From positions 1 through 62,857 of the forward strand of contig DASYDW010000006.1 of NCBI GenBank assembly GCA_036499395.1: a stretch of DNA of 62,857 bases, written 5' to 3'. Under the pieces are notes generated by a model. The model did not search any database. It was not told the DNA's origin and worked only from the letters and a program-made list of their open reading frames with translations. This document shows positions 46,955-58,447 of this stretch, piece after piece (the stretch's first letter is position 1; every line of letters starts with the position of its first letter). Origin of the DNA: Pirellulales bacterium. Lineage in GTDB: Bacteria > Planctomycetota > Planctomycetia > Pirellulales > JACPPG01. The position numbers and the translations under genes were made by a program.

Positions 46955-47689
46955 CTAAGTTCCGTGCGGCTTGTCGCCCAGCAGTTCCCAGACCGCCGGC
47001 TCGATCGACTTGGCCCAGATTTCGTACCCTTGCGGGCTCAAATGCAACAGGTCCGGCATGATCTCCTTCGAGAGGGTGCCATCCGCGGCGAGGAACTTCG
47101 GACCGATATCGAGATAGAAGACGTTCTTGTCGTCAGCCACGGCCTTGGCCAATTCGTTGGCCTTGATGTTCACCAGGCGATTCTTATCCTCGGGATTCGC
47201 TCCGCGCGGGAACACACCCAATAGCAGGATCTTGGTGGCGGGCAGTTTCTCGCGCAGCTTGGCGACGATCGCCTTGATGCCCGCCGCGATGTTTTCCGAG
47301 GTGTCGGTGCCGGAATTGTTGGTGCCAATCATGATCACGGCCAGCTTCGGTTTAATACCGGCAATGTTGCCGTTTTCGAGACGCCACAACACGTGCTGCG
47401 TCCGATCGCCGCCGATGCCGGCATTCATCGCCTTGCGGTCACCGTAGTACTTCGTCCAAACGTCCTTGCCGGCGCCTTCCCAGCCTTGGGTGATCGAGTC
47501 GCCCAGAAAGATCAGATCGACATCCCCTTGCTTAGCCCGATCGTTGATCGAATCGTGCCGTTTCATCCAACCGGCTTCACGAGCGACCGGCACCACGGTA
47601 TCCGGCGGCTTATCCTCGGCCCGGGCGGCGAACGACGAGTAGGTGCCAACCAAAGCAACGAAACAGATCGCAAGCACACGACGCCGCAT
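46955..47689 (-). CDS. exported SGNH/GDSL hydrolase
   Basis: 244 residues with signal peptide (RRRVLAICFVALVGTYSSFA) and GTGGAG upstream. The nucleophile Ser is in FLGDSITQGWEG (block I). Gly is in MNAGIGGDRTQHVLWRL, Asn in MIGTNNSG and the catalytic His in DLLHLSPQGYEIW. It matches the PAF-acetylhydrolase beta/gamma-like group. The substrate may be an acetylated sugar. Confidence 0.93.
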   Translation of the reverse strand: MRRRVLAICFVALVGTYSSFAARAEDKPPDTVVPVAREAGWMKRHDSINDRAKQGDVDLIFLGDSITQGWEGAGKDVWTKYYGDRKAMNAGIGGDRTQHVLWRLENGNIAGIKPKLAVIMIGTNNSGTDTSENIAAGIKAIVAKLREKLPATKILLLGVFPRGANPEDKNRLVNIKANELAKAVADDKNVFYLDIGPKFLAADGTLSKEIMPDLLHLSPQGYEIWAKSIEPAVWELLGDKPHGT

Positions 47690-47792
47690 GATGAGACTCC
47701 ACAGAAGGAAGGAATTCTGGCAGGAACGTGAGAATCAAGATTGATACGGAGGGATAGCGCAGCGGTGATCAAGCCATTCCATCAAAATCGGT

Positions 47793-48029
47793 CTAGATCG
47801 TGGCCACGAAGCACTGCCGCCCGGCAATGCAGATCCGTCGCGCGACGAAGTCATCATCCGGACCGAGTACGTGCTGCGTCAGGTTGCACCAGCAGTGCCC
47901 ATCGCCGACCTGGCCGTCTTCGACCGCGGGGTTCTGGCAACCAGTTATGAACATCCCTTTCGAGCGCAAATGCTGACAAGCGGCACCCGCCTCGGCACCC
48001 GCAGCAGATTGACTATCGAGAATCGACAT
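47793..48029 (-). CDS. small cysteine-containing protein, planctomycete type
   Basis: 78 residues from the ATG at 48029, with AAGGGA upstream. CQHLRSKGMFITG, CWCNLTQHVLGPDD and RRICIAGRQCF give a spaced cysteine pattern that I recall in short planctomycete proteins. It has no signal peptide. The cysteines could bind a metal. Function is unknown. Confidence 0.65.
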   Translation of the reverse strand: MSILDSQSAAGAEAGAACQHLRSKGMFITGCQNPAVEDGQVGDGHCWCNLTQHVLGPDDDFVARRICIAGRQCFVATI

Positions 48030-48116
48030 GCTGAATTCCCTTGCTGTAGAATCGAATCCGCTCGAACAAAGTCCGTCTGATCGCAACTCGGTATGTACAA
48101 ACTTTCGACCGTCGCA

Positions 48117-49109
48117 TTAAATCTCGAATCCGCCAGTTTCGAGCCCCGCGGCCAATAGAATCGCGCGGCGCACGGCAACGCTGGCTAGCTGCACCTTGTA
48201 GCCGTTATCCGTCAGCGGTGTCGCGGCTTCAACCGCGGCTTCGCCGGCCGAACTGGCCGTATCGAATTCGACCGACTGGCCGACCATGGCTTGCGCCGCG
48301 GCGTACGATACCCAAGGTGTCGGCGCCACTTGGCCGATCACGATGTTTGCGTCGCGGACAATTCCATTTTCGATTTTTAGCGCGGCTGCCGCACTGACGA
48401 GCGGGAAGTCCGGCCCGGCGGTTTGGCGCACTTCGTACGTGCCATTGACCCAACCAGCGGCCGGCAGCAGGATGTGCGTCAGCAACTGATTTGGGCCAAT
48501 CACATGCTCACGCTGACGCCCGTCGCGCGGGGTGCGGAACAGGGCCTCGACCGGTATTGTGGTCTCGTCCTGCTCGCTGGGCCCGATGATGCGCACCTGG
48601 GCTCCCAAGGCGATTAGCGCCGGCGCGATCCGCGACGGCGAAACGAACTTCGCAGGCCCGGCATTGCCAAAAATCGCATGGTACCGGCTATCCCCTGCAA
48701 CGATGCGGTGACCGCTTTCGGCCAGCAACCCATGCCCGCCGCGAAAATACCAGCACTGCGGACGTTGCAGCAACTCACCGCCGAGAGTCCCCTGGGCGCG
48801 TAGGGTATCGCTGTTGATCCCGTCGATGGCCTGCCGGATCGCGGGAAAATCGGCGAGTTCCGGCGCTTCGAGCAATTCATCGAGCGTCGTGGTGGCGCCG
48901 ATCGAAACCCCTTGCGAGTCACTGGAGACGCCGCGCAGCGAGGCTACCTCGGTAATGTTCACCACGCGCCTTGGCGTGACGATCATCTTCGCCATGAGAG
49001 GGACCAGATCCGTGCCGCCGGCCAAAAGGGCCGTTGCCTCGCTGTCGTCGGATAGGAGTTCCAAGACGCCAACAGCATCCGTTGGTGCCGCGTATTCAAA
49101 TGGTTTCAT
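48117..49109 (-). CDS. molybdenum hydroxylase, FAD-binding subunit
   Basis: 330 residues. FAD_binding_5 motifs: LLAGGTDLVPLMAKMI, NITEVASLRGVS, IGATTTLDELLE and LRAQGTLGGELLQRPQCWYF. A CO dehydrogenase flavoprotein C-terminal domain follows. The YagS-type cysteine set for an extra 4Fe-4S cluster is not complete (only one Cys is seen at QCWYF). The ATG overlaps the stop of the molybdopterin subunit by one base (TGATG), so it is translationally coupled. Confidence 0.93.
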   Translation of the reverse strand: MKPFEYAAPTDAVGVLELLSDDSEATALLAGGTDLVPLMAKMIVTPRRVVNITEVASLRGVSSDSQGVSIGATTTLDELLEAPELADFPAIRQAIDGINSDTLRAQGTLGGELLQRPQCWYFRGGHGLLAESGHRIVAGDSRYHAIFGNAGPAKFVSPSRIAPALIALGAQVRIIGPSEQDETTIPVEALFRTPRDGRQREHVIGPNQLLTHILLPAAGWVNGTYEVRQTAGPDFPLVSAAAALKIENGIVRDANIVIGQVAPTPWVSYAAAQAMVGQSVEFDTASSAGEAAVEAATPLTDNGYKVQLASVAVRRAILLAAGLETGGFEI

Positions 49110-51313
49110 CAGGCTTTCCTCGCTCTTTCCAAGGCCTCGAGGACCCGTTTCGGAGTTAGTGGGAGAACCGGCACGCGCACGCCCAACGCATTACAAACGG
49201 CATTCGAGATGGCAGCCCCAGGACTAATCACCGGCGGCTCGCCCAAGCCGACGACACCGCGATTGTATTCGTCGTCCGGCTGGTAGATCTCGACGACGAT
49301 CTCGCCCACGTCGCCCAAACGCGGCAATTTGTAATCCGCGATCTCGGCATTCAGGAAAGCCCCGGTCGTCGGGTCCAGAATACGCTGCTCGAAAAGGGCA
49401 TAAGCTATACCCATGATCGCGGCACCGTACATCTGGCTCTGTGCACATTTGGGGTTGATTACCAGTCCCATGTCCTGGACGAGCACGAATTTCTTCATTC
49501 GTACGACGCCGGTGTCACGATCGACCTCGACCTCGGCCATCTGCACACCGCCGACCTGCGAACTGGAAAGGCCCTGGTCGTCGCGGCGTTTGAATTCGCC
49601 TTTCACCTCGAGCGGCATCATGCCCAACAGGCTGCACGCCTCTTTCCAGGAGAGTGACTTCTTGGTGTCGCTTTTGACCTGGATGCGGCCATCCTTCGCT
49701 TCCAGATTCTCGGGCTCGGATTCGAGCTTCTTGGATGCCAGCTCGAAGATCTTTAAAAGCGCGTCTTGCGCCGCGCGGCGCGTCGATTCGCTGACGCTGG
49801 CGATCGTGACGCTTCCACCCGAGGCAGCGCTGGGGGGATATTTCGAGCTGCCAATGTTCACTTTCACGCCGGCCAGCGGCAATCCGAACGTCTCGGCCGT
49901 AATGATCGCGATCGCCGTTCGGGTGCCAGTGCCTAAGTCCTGGCTGCCGAGTGTGGCCTCGACAGCGCCGTCGGGATGAATGGTGATATTCGTGTTCGAA
50001 GGTTGCCCACCGCCACCCCAGGTGTGAATGGCCATTCCCAGGCCGCTGACGACAGCCCCCTTTTTCGGTCCCTTGCCATGGGGGTGCCATTTATCCTTCC
50101 AGCCGATCAGCTTGGCCGCGATCTCCATTTCGGCCTGATAAACGTTCTGCTTTTCGTTCGAGACGCTCGCCAGATTCCGCAGAAAGACGTCGTAGCTGTT
50201 CAAGCCGAGCTTAGCGGCGATATCGTCGTACGCGGTCTGGCTCATCGCGCACGCTTGCGGATGATTCGGGGCGCGCCAGGCCCGCGAGGGGCTAGCGTTA
50301 GTGATGATGGGCGTTGCGCGGCGGCGGCGATTTTTGGGATTAAAGACGTACGGAATAACGCCCTGATCGACGCCACCGGCCGTCGCGCCAAACGTGCCCC
50401 AATGCTGCGAATCCCAAACTGTGACGACGCCTTCCTTGTCGGCGCCGATCCGCACGTCGATATAGCCACTGGGGCGGCAGCCTGCCGTTTTCAGCTCGAT
50501 GTCGCGATCGAGCATCAACTTCACGGGCCGGCCGACCTCTTTGGCAATCTTCGCCGCGGTAACGTTGAAATTGTCGACCTGGAACTTGCTGCCGAATCCG
50601 CCGCCGATGAAATCGCAAATCACCGTGACGTCACCCGTGGTAATTCCCAGAGGGCTGGCAAACTGACCGGCCGTGCCCGACACGTTTTGCGTCGACAGAT
50701 AAGCGTTCAGCTTGTCGCCTTCCCACTGCACAGTAGCGCCGTGAGGCTCGAGGCACATGTGCGTGATGACGTCGATGCCATAGTGCGCTTCGACGACGAC
50801 GGCCGACTCCTTGAGCAGCCGCTCGATCTCTTGCTCGGCGAATTTGTCCTCGTCATCATCGTCGCCAGCCTCGCGCTCGAGCTGCACATTCTTGGCGACC
50901 TTACCTGTGCGGCCCGCTGCTTCAGCGGCAGCAAGATCAGCGTCTTTGACGTAGACGTCGAGCGGCTCGATTTCAACTTTGATGGCTTTCAGGCCCTCGG
51001 CTACGGCCCCTTCGCTTTCGCCGGCCACGGCCGCAATAGGGTCTCCTTGCCAACGGACTTCGTTGCCAGGCTCCTTCATCGCCATGCACTTAACGACGCC
51101 CGGAATCTTTTCGGCGGCGCTAAAGTCGATCGACTTGATCTTGCAGTGCGCGTGGGGCGAACCAAGCACGCGGGCGATCAGCATTTTGTCGAAGTTCACA
51201 TCGTAGGTGTACTTCGCCGCACCGGTGGCCTTGGCAATGCCGTCAATTCGATCCTGCGGCTTCCCCAAAAGCGCCGTCGTGCCACGATCCGGCCAACTGT
51301 ACTTCTTAGCCAC
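49109..51313 (-). CDS. molybdenum hydroxylase, molybdopterin-binding subunit
   Basis: 734 residues from a GTG at 51313, with AAAGGAGG six bases upstream. The Mo-cofactor motif GGGFGSKFQVDN is present, RAWRAPNHPQACAM corresponds to the family RAFRGPG region, and the catalytic Glu is in VVGLGEPPV near the C-terminus. The family hydroxylates purines, aldehydes or N-heterocycles using water. The order Fe-S, Mo, FAD is that of YagTRS-like operons. An extra acidic stretch (GDDDDEDKFAEQ, about residues 150-165) is unusual. Confidence 0.94.
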   Translation of the reverse strand: MAKKYSWPDRGTTALLGKPQDRIDGIAKATGAAKYTYDVNFDKMLIARVLGSPHAHCKIKSIDFSAAEKIPGVVKCMAMKEPGNEVRWQGDPIAAVAGESEGAVAEGLKAIKVEIEPLDVYVKDADLAAAEAAGRTGKVAKNVQLEREAGDDDDEDKFAEQEIERLLKESAVVVEAHYGIDVITHMCLEPHGATVQWEGDKLNAYLSTQNVSGTAGQFASPLGITTGDVTVICDFIGGGFGSKFQVDNFNVTAAKIAKEVGRPVKLMLDRDIELKTAGCRPSGYIDVRIGADKEGVVTVWDSQHWGTFGATAGGVDQGVIPYVFNPKNRRRRATPIITNASPSRAWRAPNHPQACAMSQTAYDDIAAKLGLNSYDVFLRNLASVSNEKQNVYQAEMEIAAKLIGWKDKWHPHGKGPKKGAVVSGLGMAIHTWGGGGQPSNTNITIHPDGAVEATLGSQDLGTGTRTAIAIITAETFGLPLAGVKVNIGSSKYPPSAASGGSVTIASVSESTRRAAQDALLKIFELASKKLESEPENLEAKDGRIQVKSDTKKSLSWKEACSLLGMMPLEVKGEFKRRDDQGLSSSQVGGVQMAEVEVDRDTGVVRMKKFVLVQDMGLVINPKCAQSQMYGAAIMGIAYALFEQRILDPTTGAFLNAEIADYKLPRLGDVGEIVVEIYQPDDEYNRGVVGLGEPPVISPGAAISNAVCNALGVRVPVLPLTPKRVLEALERARKA

Positions 51314-51929
51314 GCGAGCCTCCTTTCACCACTTCCAGGGCAGCCTGAATGACATTGGCATACGTGCCGCAGCGGCAGAGGTTGCTGTTGAGGCCCTTGC
51401 GAATTTGATCTTCGGTCGCTTTGGGATTCTTGTCCAAGAAGGCCCGCACTGCCACGACGAAGCCAGGTGTGCAGAATCCACATTGCATGGCATCGTTATG
51501 CAGAAATGCCGTGACGACGGGATCGGGTTTGCTACCTCCCAGGCTTTCGACCGTTTGGATTTTCTTCCCAACACAAGCCACGGCCAGAATCGTGTTTGCG
51601 CTGGCGGGTTTGCCGTCGATGATGACCATGCTCGCGCCGCTGGAGTCGTCGACGCTGACGGGCTTCGCACCTGTCAGATTCAACTTGAATCGCAAAGCTT
51701 CAAGTAGCGTTGTACGTGGCTCAACCGTGACTTGCCGATCGGCGCCGTTGACCTTCAATGTGATAGCCGTTGGGCCGGGACCCAAAACTTTCGTTTTGTC
51801 GTCAGCCGCTTCGGCCACGCCGCTGCCGGCGGCCAAAGCCGTGGCTGCCGCCGCTGCGCCGGAACCTTGCAAGAACGCCCGGCGACTAAAGCCGCTTTCG
51901 CCGGCGCGGGAGGGTCGTTGATCCTTCAT
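51306..51929 (-). CDS. molybdenum hydroxylase, iron-sulfur subunit lacking the ferredoxin-type cluster ligands
   Basis: 207 residues from the ATG at 51929, with GGAGG upstream. A Tat signal (SRRAFLQGSGAAAAATALAA) comes first. The C-terminal helical domain keeps its four cysteines (QCGFCTPG and LCRCGTY). In the N-terminal ferredoxin-like domain, the place of CxxxxCGxC plus a fourth Cys reads VSVDDSSGAS and PASANTILAV: Ser, Ser, Ser and Asn replace the ligands. So one of two [2Fe-2S] clusters should be missing. It overlaps the Mo subunit by 8 bases. Confidence 0.93.
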   Translation of the reverse strand: MKDQRPSRAGESGFSRRAFLQGSGAAAAATALAAGSGVAEAADDKTKVLGPGPTAITLKVNGADRQVTVEPRTTLLEALRFKLNLTGAKPVSVDDSSGASMVIIDGKPASANTILAVACVGKKIQTVESLGGSKPDPVVTAFLHNDAMQCGFCTPGFVVAVRAFLDKNPKATEDQIRKGLNSNLCRCGTYANVIQAALEVVKGGSRG

Positions 51930-52224
51930 CAGAAGAGACCTCCGCTGGTCAGAGTTTGAAGACCGTGGATTTCGGAAGCGAAATTTCTGGGAAGGATTGA
52001 CCCTAGAGTTGAAAAGGATCCTTCCGCTTTGCGCTCGCGATTGTACAAGGTTGGCGTAGCGGTGCAAATAATCAATCGGTGAATCGCCCCAGGGACCAAG
52101 ACTTGCGAGGCGCAACAGGCCTGCCTACCATGTCAACATCTCACCCTCAGCGACCGCACGATAGTGCGAGCACGTATTCGCGCTCGATCGACCGGCCGTC
52201 ACGCCCAACTGTGGATCAACCCGC

Positions 52225-52941
52225 ATGCTATTTCTCGCGACTTCTCGACGTATCTTGTCGCTCACTGGCGTCCTTGCGATTGCCTTGTCGTTTGAAGCCA
52301 AGGCAGCCGACAATCAGCCTCCTTCGGGCTTCGTGGCATTGTTCAATGGCAAAGACCTGACCGGATGGAGAGGATTACCCAAGGGAGATCTACAAAACCC
52401 GGCAAAGCGTGCGCAAGCATCGGCCAATGATCTGGCCACCGCGCAAAAAGAGGCGGACGAGGATATGCGTGCGCACTGGATGGCGGTTGACGGCGTCATT
52501 GAGTTCGACGGCAAGGGGCGCAGTCTCTGCACTGCCAAGGATTACGGCGACTTCGAATTGCTCTGCGATTGGAAAATTCTGGCCGACGGCGATAGCGGTA
52601 TTTATCTGCGTGGCAGCCCGCAAGTGCAAATCTGGGATCCCGCATCTAACGTGGCGAAGGGGGTCGGCTCGGGCGGCCTCTTCAATAACCAGAAGAAAGA
52701 GAATCCGTCGCAGCCCTCGAATGTGGCCGACAAACCAATCGGCGAATGGAATCACTTCCGCATCAAGATGGTTGGCGACAAGGTCAGCGTCTGGCTGAAC
52801 GAGGAGTTGGTCGTCGACAACGTGGTACTGGAAAACTACTGGGAGCGCGACAAACCGATCTACCCCACCGGCCAGATCGAGCTTCAGAACCACGGCAACC
52901 ACTTGTATTTCAAGAACATCTATATCCGCGAACTTAAGTAG
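52225..52941 (+). CDS. exported DUF1080 (3-keto-disaccharide hydrolase) domain protein
   Basis: 238 residues with a signal peptide (SRRILSLTGVLAIALSFEA). The DUF1080 signature is clear: FVALFNGKDLTGWRG, YGDFELLCDWKI, GDSGIYLRG and GQIELQNHGNHLYFKNIYIR. The family is a concanavalin-like sheet; members hydrolyse 3-keto sugars. Planctomycetes carry many copies. A terminator follows at 53003-53029. Confidence 0.93.
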   Translation: MLFLATSRRILSLTGVLAIALSFEAKAADNQPPSGFVALFNGKDLTGWRGLPKGDLQNPAKRAQASANDLATAQKEADEDMRAHWMAVDGVIEFDGKGRSLCTAKDYGDFELLCDWKILADGDSGIYLRGSPQVQIWDPASNVAKGVGSGGLFNNQKKENPSQPSNVADKPIGEWNHFRIKMVGDKVSVWLNEELVVDNVVLENYWERDKPIYPTGQIELQNHGNHLYFKNIYIRELK

Positions 52942-53002
52942 ATTAAAACGAAACCGCGGTGCCACTCCCATTGCGCAGAGGTTCAAGCTTCAGCGATATC
53001 CA

Positions 53003-53029
53003 ACCGCCGATTTTGCTCGGTGGTTTTTA
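53003..53029 (+). terminator. intrinsic terminator of the DUF1080 gene
   Basis: ACCGCCGA and TCGGTGGT form an 8-base stem (one G-T pair) with a 6-base loop, followed by TTTTTAT. Confidence 0.75.
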
Positions 53030-53113
53030 TTTGTACCGGCGCAATTTAACGCGTCACTGCCAGACAATTCTGATGTGTGAGTAGCGCAACGACGGCTGCC
53101 GAAGCGACCCAAC

Positions 53114-54919
53114 TTACTTATGCACAAAGTCGAGCACCGGCTCGAATTTCGCAGGGCGGCTCTTCAGGCATTCTACGGCACGTCCGATTAGCGTCAGGCT
53201 CGGCACGTCGAAGCGGTTTGGCTGGTCAGCCACGAGCGGATAAAGCATACGGCAAGCCTCGGCCCAATGACCCGTCTCGAATTGTTGCAGAGCCGATTCG
53301 TAGGCATCACGCTGGGCTAGCCAGGTCGGGTCTTCGGCCGCGGCGGAATGCAACTCGAAAACGTCCAGTGGCGAGGCAATGCCAACAACCCGAACGCGAC
53401 ACAATCGGCGCGTCGCGAACGCGCCGCCGAGCTTGCGCCAGGTCGATTCGCTGACCAGCGCCGCGACGCCCAGGTGCTTCGTTAGTCCCTCTAAGCGGCT
53501 GGCCAGATTCACGGCATGGCCGAGCGGACCGTACTTGAACCGCCGTCGGCTGCCAATATTCCCTACGCGGGCGACCCCTGTATTTATTCCCAGTCCCAAG
53601 CCGAGGGGCGCGCCGAGGATTCCCTGCCAGTCCTTGTTCAGTGCCGGCAGCTCTTCGATCATCGCCAGCGCCGCACGACAGGCGAGCGTGGCATGATCCG
53701 TCTGAATCGCCGGAGCGTTCCACATGGCCAACAACCCGTCGCCGATGTAGTCGACGATTACTCCACCATGATCGGCAATCCTCGCTGTAAGACGCTCCAT
53801 CACATCGCCGACCAGCCGGCAGGTTTCTTCCGGCGAAAGCCGTTCGGAAAGGCTGGAGAATCCGCGAATATCGCTGAATAGCGCCGTAACTTCGCGGTCG
53901 CGTCCTTCGAGCAGCGTCGGATCAGCTTGTAATTGATTGGCCAGCGCCGAGGAGAAAAATTGCTCGAACTGGACGCGCGATCGCGCGGCTTCCGCCTCTT
54001 TCTGTTGCCGCGCAAGGCCGGCCCCAACGGCCGCGGCCAACAGTTGCACAAGCTGTGCTTCCAGCGGCTCGATTGTCGAACCGGCAGTCCCTAGCATCCG
54101 GTAGCGCTGACCGTAAACGGCGCCGACGACCTCGCCTTGCGGATCAAAGATGGGCGATACGACGACCGCCTCGATGCCCGTCAGGCTTTGCGTGGTCGCC
54201 ACGTCGAGCGTGCGAAAAAAAGTTCGCCGCTCCTCGACCATGTGCGCCAGAGCCGTGCGGCTGAAGTCCAAGGGCTGCCCAGAGCGGCGGGCGAAACTGG
54301 CCACGACCTCCCACTCGTTGCCGTGGCGCAACAACACTTGCGCTCCGTCAAGCCCGACCAGTTGAACGACTGCTTTGACCGTCTCCTGATAGAACTCGGC
54401 CGAGCCTGCCGCGGCACGCTGTACCGAGATCACGGTCTCGAACCACTGCGTCAGGCGTTCGGGCGTTATCGGGTCACGATGGTCGACCAGATTCAAAGGA
54501 ACGACGCGATCCTCGGTCACGCCGGCCGGCTTCAAAATGGTCTGCCAGGAGCGCGGGCCATCCTGGTTCGGTTCGACCTCGAAACGGATACGTGTCGTGC
54601 CGATCGTGACTTCCAGCGGCAGGTCAAAGTCACGGTTTGAGTTGACGCCGAGTTGTGCTTCGCATCCGATGACGTGGACTGGCGTGTGTTGGCTGAGATT
54701 TTCGACGCGCAGCCGCCCCTGGGTTTCGGTAACGCGTAGCTGATCTCGTGAAACAAAGGGATCGTCGATCACGACCCGCTCGAGCGAGCCTTGCAGGACA
54801 CGGCCAAACTCGAGTGGTCCCGCGGCGTGCGAGATTTGCCGTTGTTGGCGGTTATTGTGAATCGTAACGCGAAGCATTTCTCGGCCCGCCGTCGTCAAAA
54901 CCCCGTCGACGCGCGTCAT
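53114..54919 (-). CDS. FHA-GAF-adenylate/guanylate cyclase
   Basis: 601 residues from the ATG at 54919; an ATG at 54877 (MLRVTIHNNRQQRQ) would also keep the FHA domain. The FHA domain is about 15-115 (FGRVLQGSLERVVIDDPFVS, RDQLRVTE). A GAF domain covers about 150-300 (DGAQVLLRHGNEWEVVASF). The class III cyclase domain covers about 340-520: FSDIRGFSSLSERL with the metal Asp, DYIGDGLLAMWNAP and KYGPLGHAVNLASRLE. Class III cyclases make cAMP or cGMP. A helical, TPR-like tail follows. Confidence 0.93.
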   Translation of the reverse strand: MTRVDGVLTTAGREMLRVTIHNNRQQRQISHAAGPLEFGRVLQGSLERVVIDDPFVSRDQLRVTETQGRLRVENLSQHTPVHVIGCEAQLGVNSNRDFDLPLEVTIGTTRIRFEVEPNQDGPRSWQTILKPAGVTEDRVVPLNLVDHRDPITPERLTQWFETVISVQRAAAGSAEFYQETVKAVVQLVGLDGAQVLLRHGNEWEVVASFARRSGQPLDFSRTALAHMVEERRTFFRTLDVATTQSLTGIEAVVVSPIFDPQGEVVGAVYGQRYRMLGTAGSTIEPLEAQLVQLLAAAVGAGLARQQKEAEAARSRVQFEQFFSSALANQLQADPTLLEGRDREVTALFSDIRGFSSLSERLSPEETCRLVGDVMERLTARIADHGGVIVDYIGDGLLAMWNAPAIQTDHATLACRAALAMIEELPALNKDWQGILGAPLGLGLGINTGVARVGNIGSRRRFKYGPLGHAVNLASRLEGLTKHLGVAALVSESTWRKLGGAFATRRLCRVRVVGIASPLDVFELHSAAAEDPTWLAQRDAYESALQQFETGHWAEACRMLYPLVADQPNRFDVPSLTLIGRAVECLKSRPAKFEPVLDFVHK

Positions 54920-55050
54920 TCCAGTAGCAGTTCCCTAACAGCTACCTGCGAGCGCAATTCCACCGCCCTCAAGACTACGACGCGGGGGCCGGTTGACGCA
55001 AACCCAACTTCCGGCGACTTTACCGGTTTTCCCGGTAATATTGCGATGCG

Positions 55051-55079
55051 TTGACACCCCGTCACGGCACTTTTAGACT
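55051..55079 (+). promoter_or_regulatory. candidate acs promoter
   Basis: TTGACA (55051-55056) and TAGACT (55074-55079) are separated by 17 bases and lie 126 bases before the acs start codon. It is the best sigma-70-type match in the gap between the cyclase and acs genes. Confidence 0.55.
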
Positions 55080-55204
55080 CCAAAATCCTTTAGCGGTCGC
55101 GCGTCAGCGGGCGGGTGACGCGAGACGAACCGATTCTAAGTCGTACTTCCGCGCGACGGTCTTACAGTTTCACTCTACGACGGCGCATCCCCAGGAGACG
55201 AGTA

Positions 55205-57160
<1,956 letters not shown>

Positions 57161-57260
57161 TGTAAACGCTGAATGGAAACCGATTAGTGCGGTCAAAAAC
57201 AACTAGCTCGAGCGCACCTAACCCACTCGTCATTCATCACTGCGCGCTTAGCACTTCGTT

Positions 57261-58220
57261 TCATTCCGGGAACAGCTTCGTCGAAAGGTAGCGCTCGCCC
57301 AGGTCGGGGAGTATGACGACGATCATTTTCCCCTTGTTCTCGGGCCGCTTAGCGACCTGGATCGCCGCCCAGGCGGCAGCACCGCAACTGATGCCGCACA
57401 TGAATCCTTCGAGCTTGGCCATTTCCCGCGAAGTTTCCATCGCGTCCTCATCGGTAACCAACACCACGTCGTCGATGATCTCGACGTTCAAAACATCGGG
57501 GATGAAGCCGGCACCGATCCCTTGGATCGTATGCTTGCCAGGCTTGAGTTCTTGGCCGGCGCGGCGCTGCGTAATAACCGGGCTATTGGTCGGTTCCACG
57601 GCAATGATCTGCACGCTCGGCTTGCGTTGCTTAAGGACTTCGCCGACGCCGGTTATCGTGCCTCCGGTTCCGACCGCGGAAACAAAGATATCCACGCCGC
57701 CGTCGGTGTCGCGCCAGATCTCTTCGGCCGTTGTCTTACGGTGGACTTCGGGATTGGCCGGATTCCTAAACTGATGTGGTACGAAATAGTTTTTGTGCTG
57801 CGCGGCTAGTTCTTCAGCCTTTCGCATGGCGCCGGGCATTCCTTCGGCCGCCGGTGTAAGAATCAACTCGGCTCCCAAAGCCTTCAGCATGCGTCGACGT
57901 TCCAGGCTCATGCTCTCGGGCATCGTCACGGCTAGCTTGTAGCCGCGCGCCGCGCACACATACGCCAAACCGATCCCGGTGTTTCCGCTGGTGGGTTCGA
58001 TGATGACCGTATCCGGCTTGATCTTGCCTTGCTTTTCAGCAGCATCGATCATGGCGGCGGCGATCCGGTCCTTGACACTCCACAGCGGATTCAAACTTTC
58101 GAGCTTGCCGTACACCGTCGCTAGGCAGCCGTCCGTAACCCGTCGCAGCTTCACCAATGGGGTATTACCGATGCACTGGGTGATTTCGTCGTGCAAACGG
58201 GTTTCCGATGCGGTGGCCAT
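57261..58220 (-). CDS. cysK: cysteine synthase A (O-acetylserine sulfhydrylase)
   Basis: 319 residues with GAAGGAG before the ATG. The PLP lysine is in [13 protein letters not shown], and the substrate loop [12 protein letters not shown] and glycine-rich [13 protein letters not shown] are present. The last region, [17 protein letters not shown], is typical for CysK. It makes cysteine from O-acetylserine and sulfide. No cysE is adjacent. Confidence 0.96.
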   Translation of the reverse strand: MATASETRLHDEITQCIGNTPLVKLRRVTDGCLATVYGKLESLNPLWSVKDRIAAAMIDAAEKQGKIKPDTVIIEPTSGNTGIGLAYVCAARGYKLAVTMPESMSLERRRMLKALGAELILTPAAEGMPGAMRKAEELAAQHKNYFVPHQFRNPANPEVHRKTTAEEIWRDTDGGVDIFVSAVGTGGTITGVGEVLKQRKPSVQIIAVEPTNSPVITQRRAGQELKPGKHTIQGIGAGFIPDVLNVEIIDDVVLVTDEDAMETSREMAKLEGFMCGISCGAAAWAAIQVAKRPENKGKMIVVILPDLGERYLSTKLFPE

Positions 58221-58447
58221 GACGGGCTCCTTCTTTAGTTAGCACCCGGCGGCAGCGAAATGCTCGCGCGGACGCGGTTTCGACCAGCGACGAAGCGACA
58301 AAGAATCCGGCAAGCAGCCGGTGATACGACCGGTTACAGCAATCGTCGCCGCCTTCGCGCACCCGCCTGTATCGCTAACGGCCGTTACATCGGCGGATTA
58401 TAGGGGGAATGGCAAACAGGGGTCAACGCTGGCCGAAGTTCGCCGGA

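Noticed and set aside
49976..51352. 458-codon plus-strand ORF opposite the molybdopterin subunit
   Set aside because: Antisense shadow of a strongly conserved gene.
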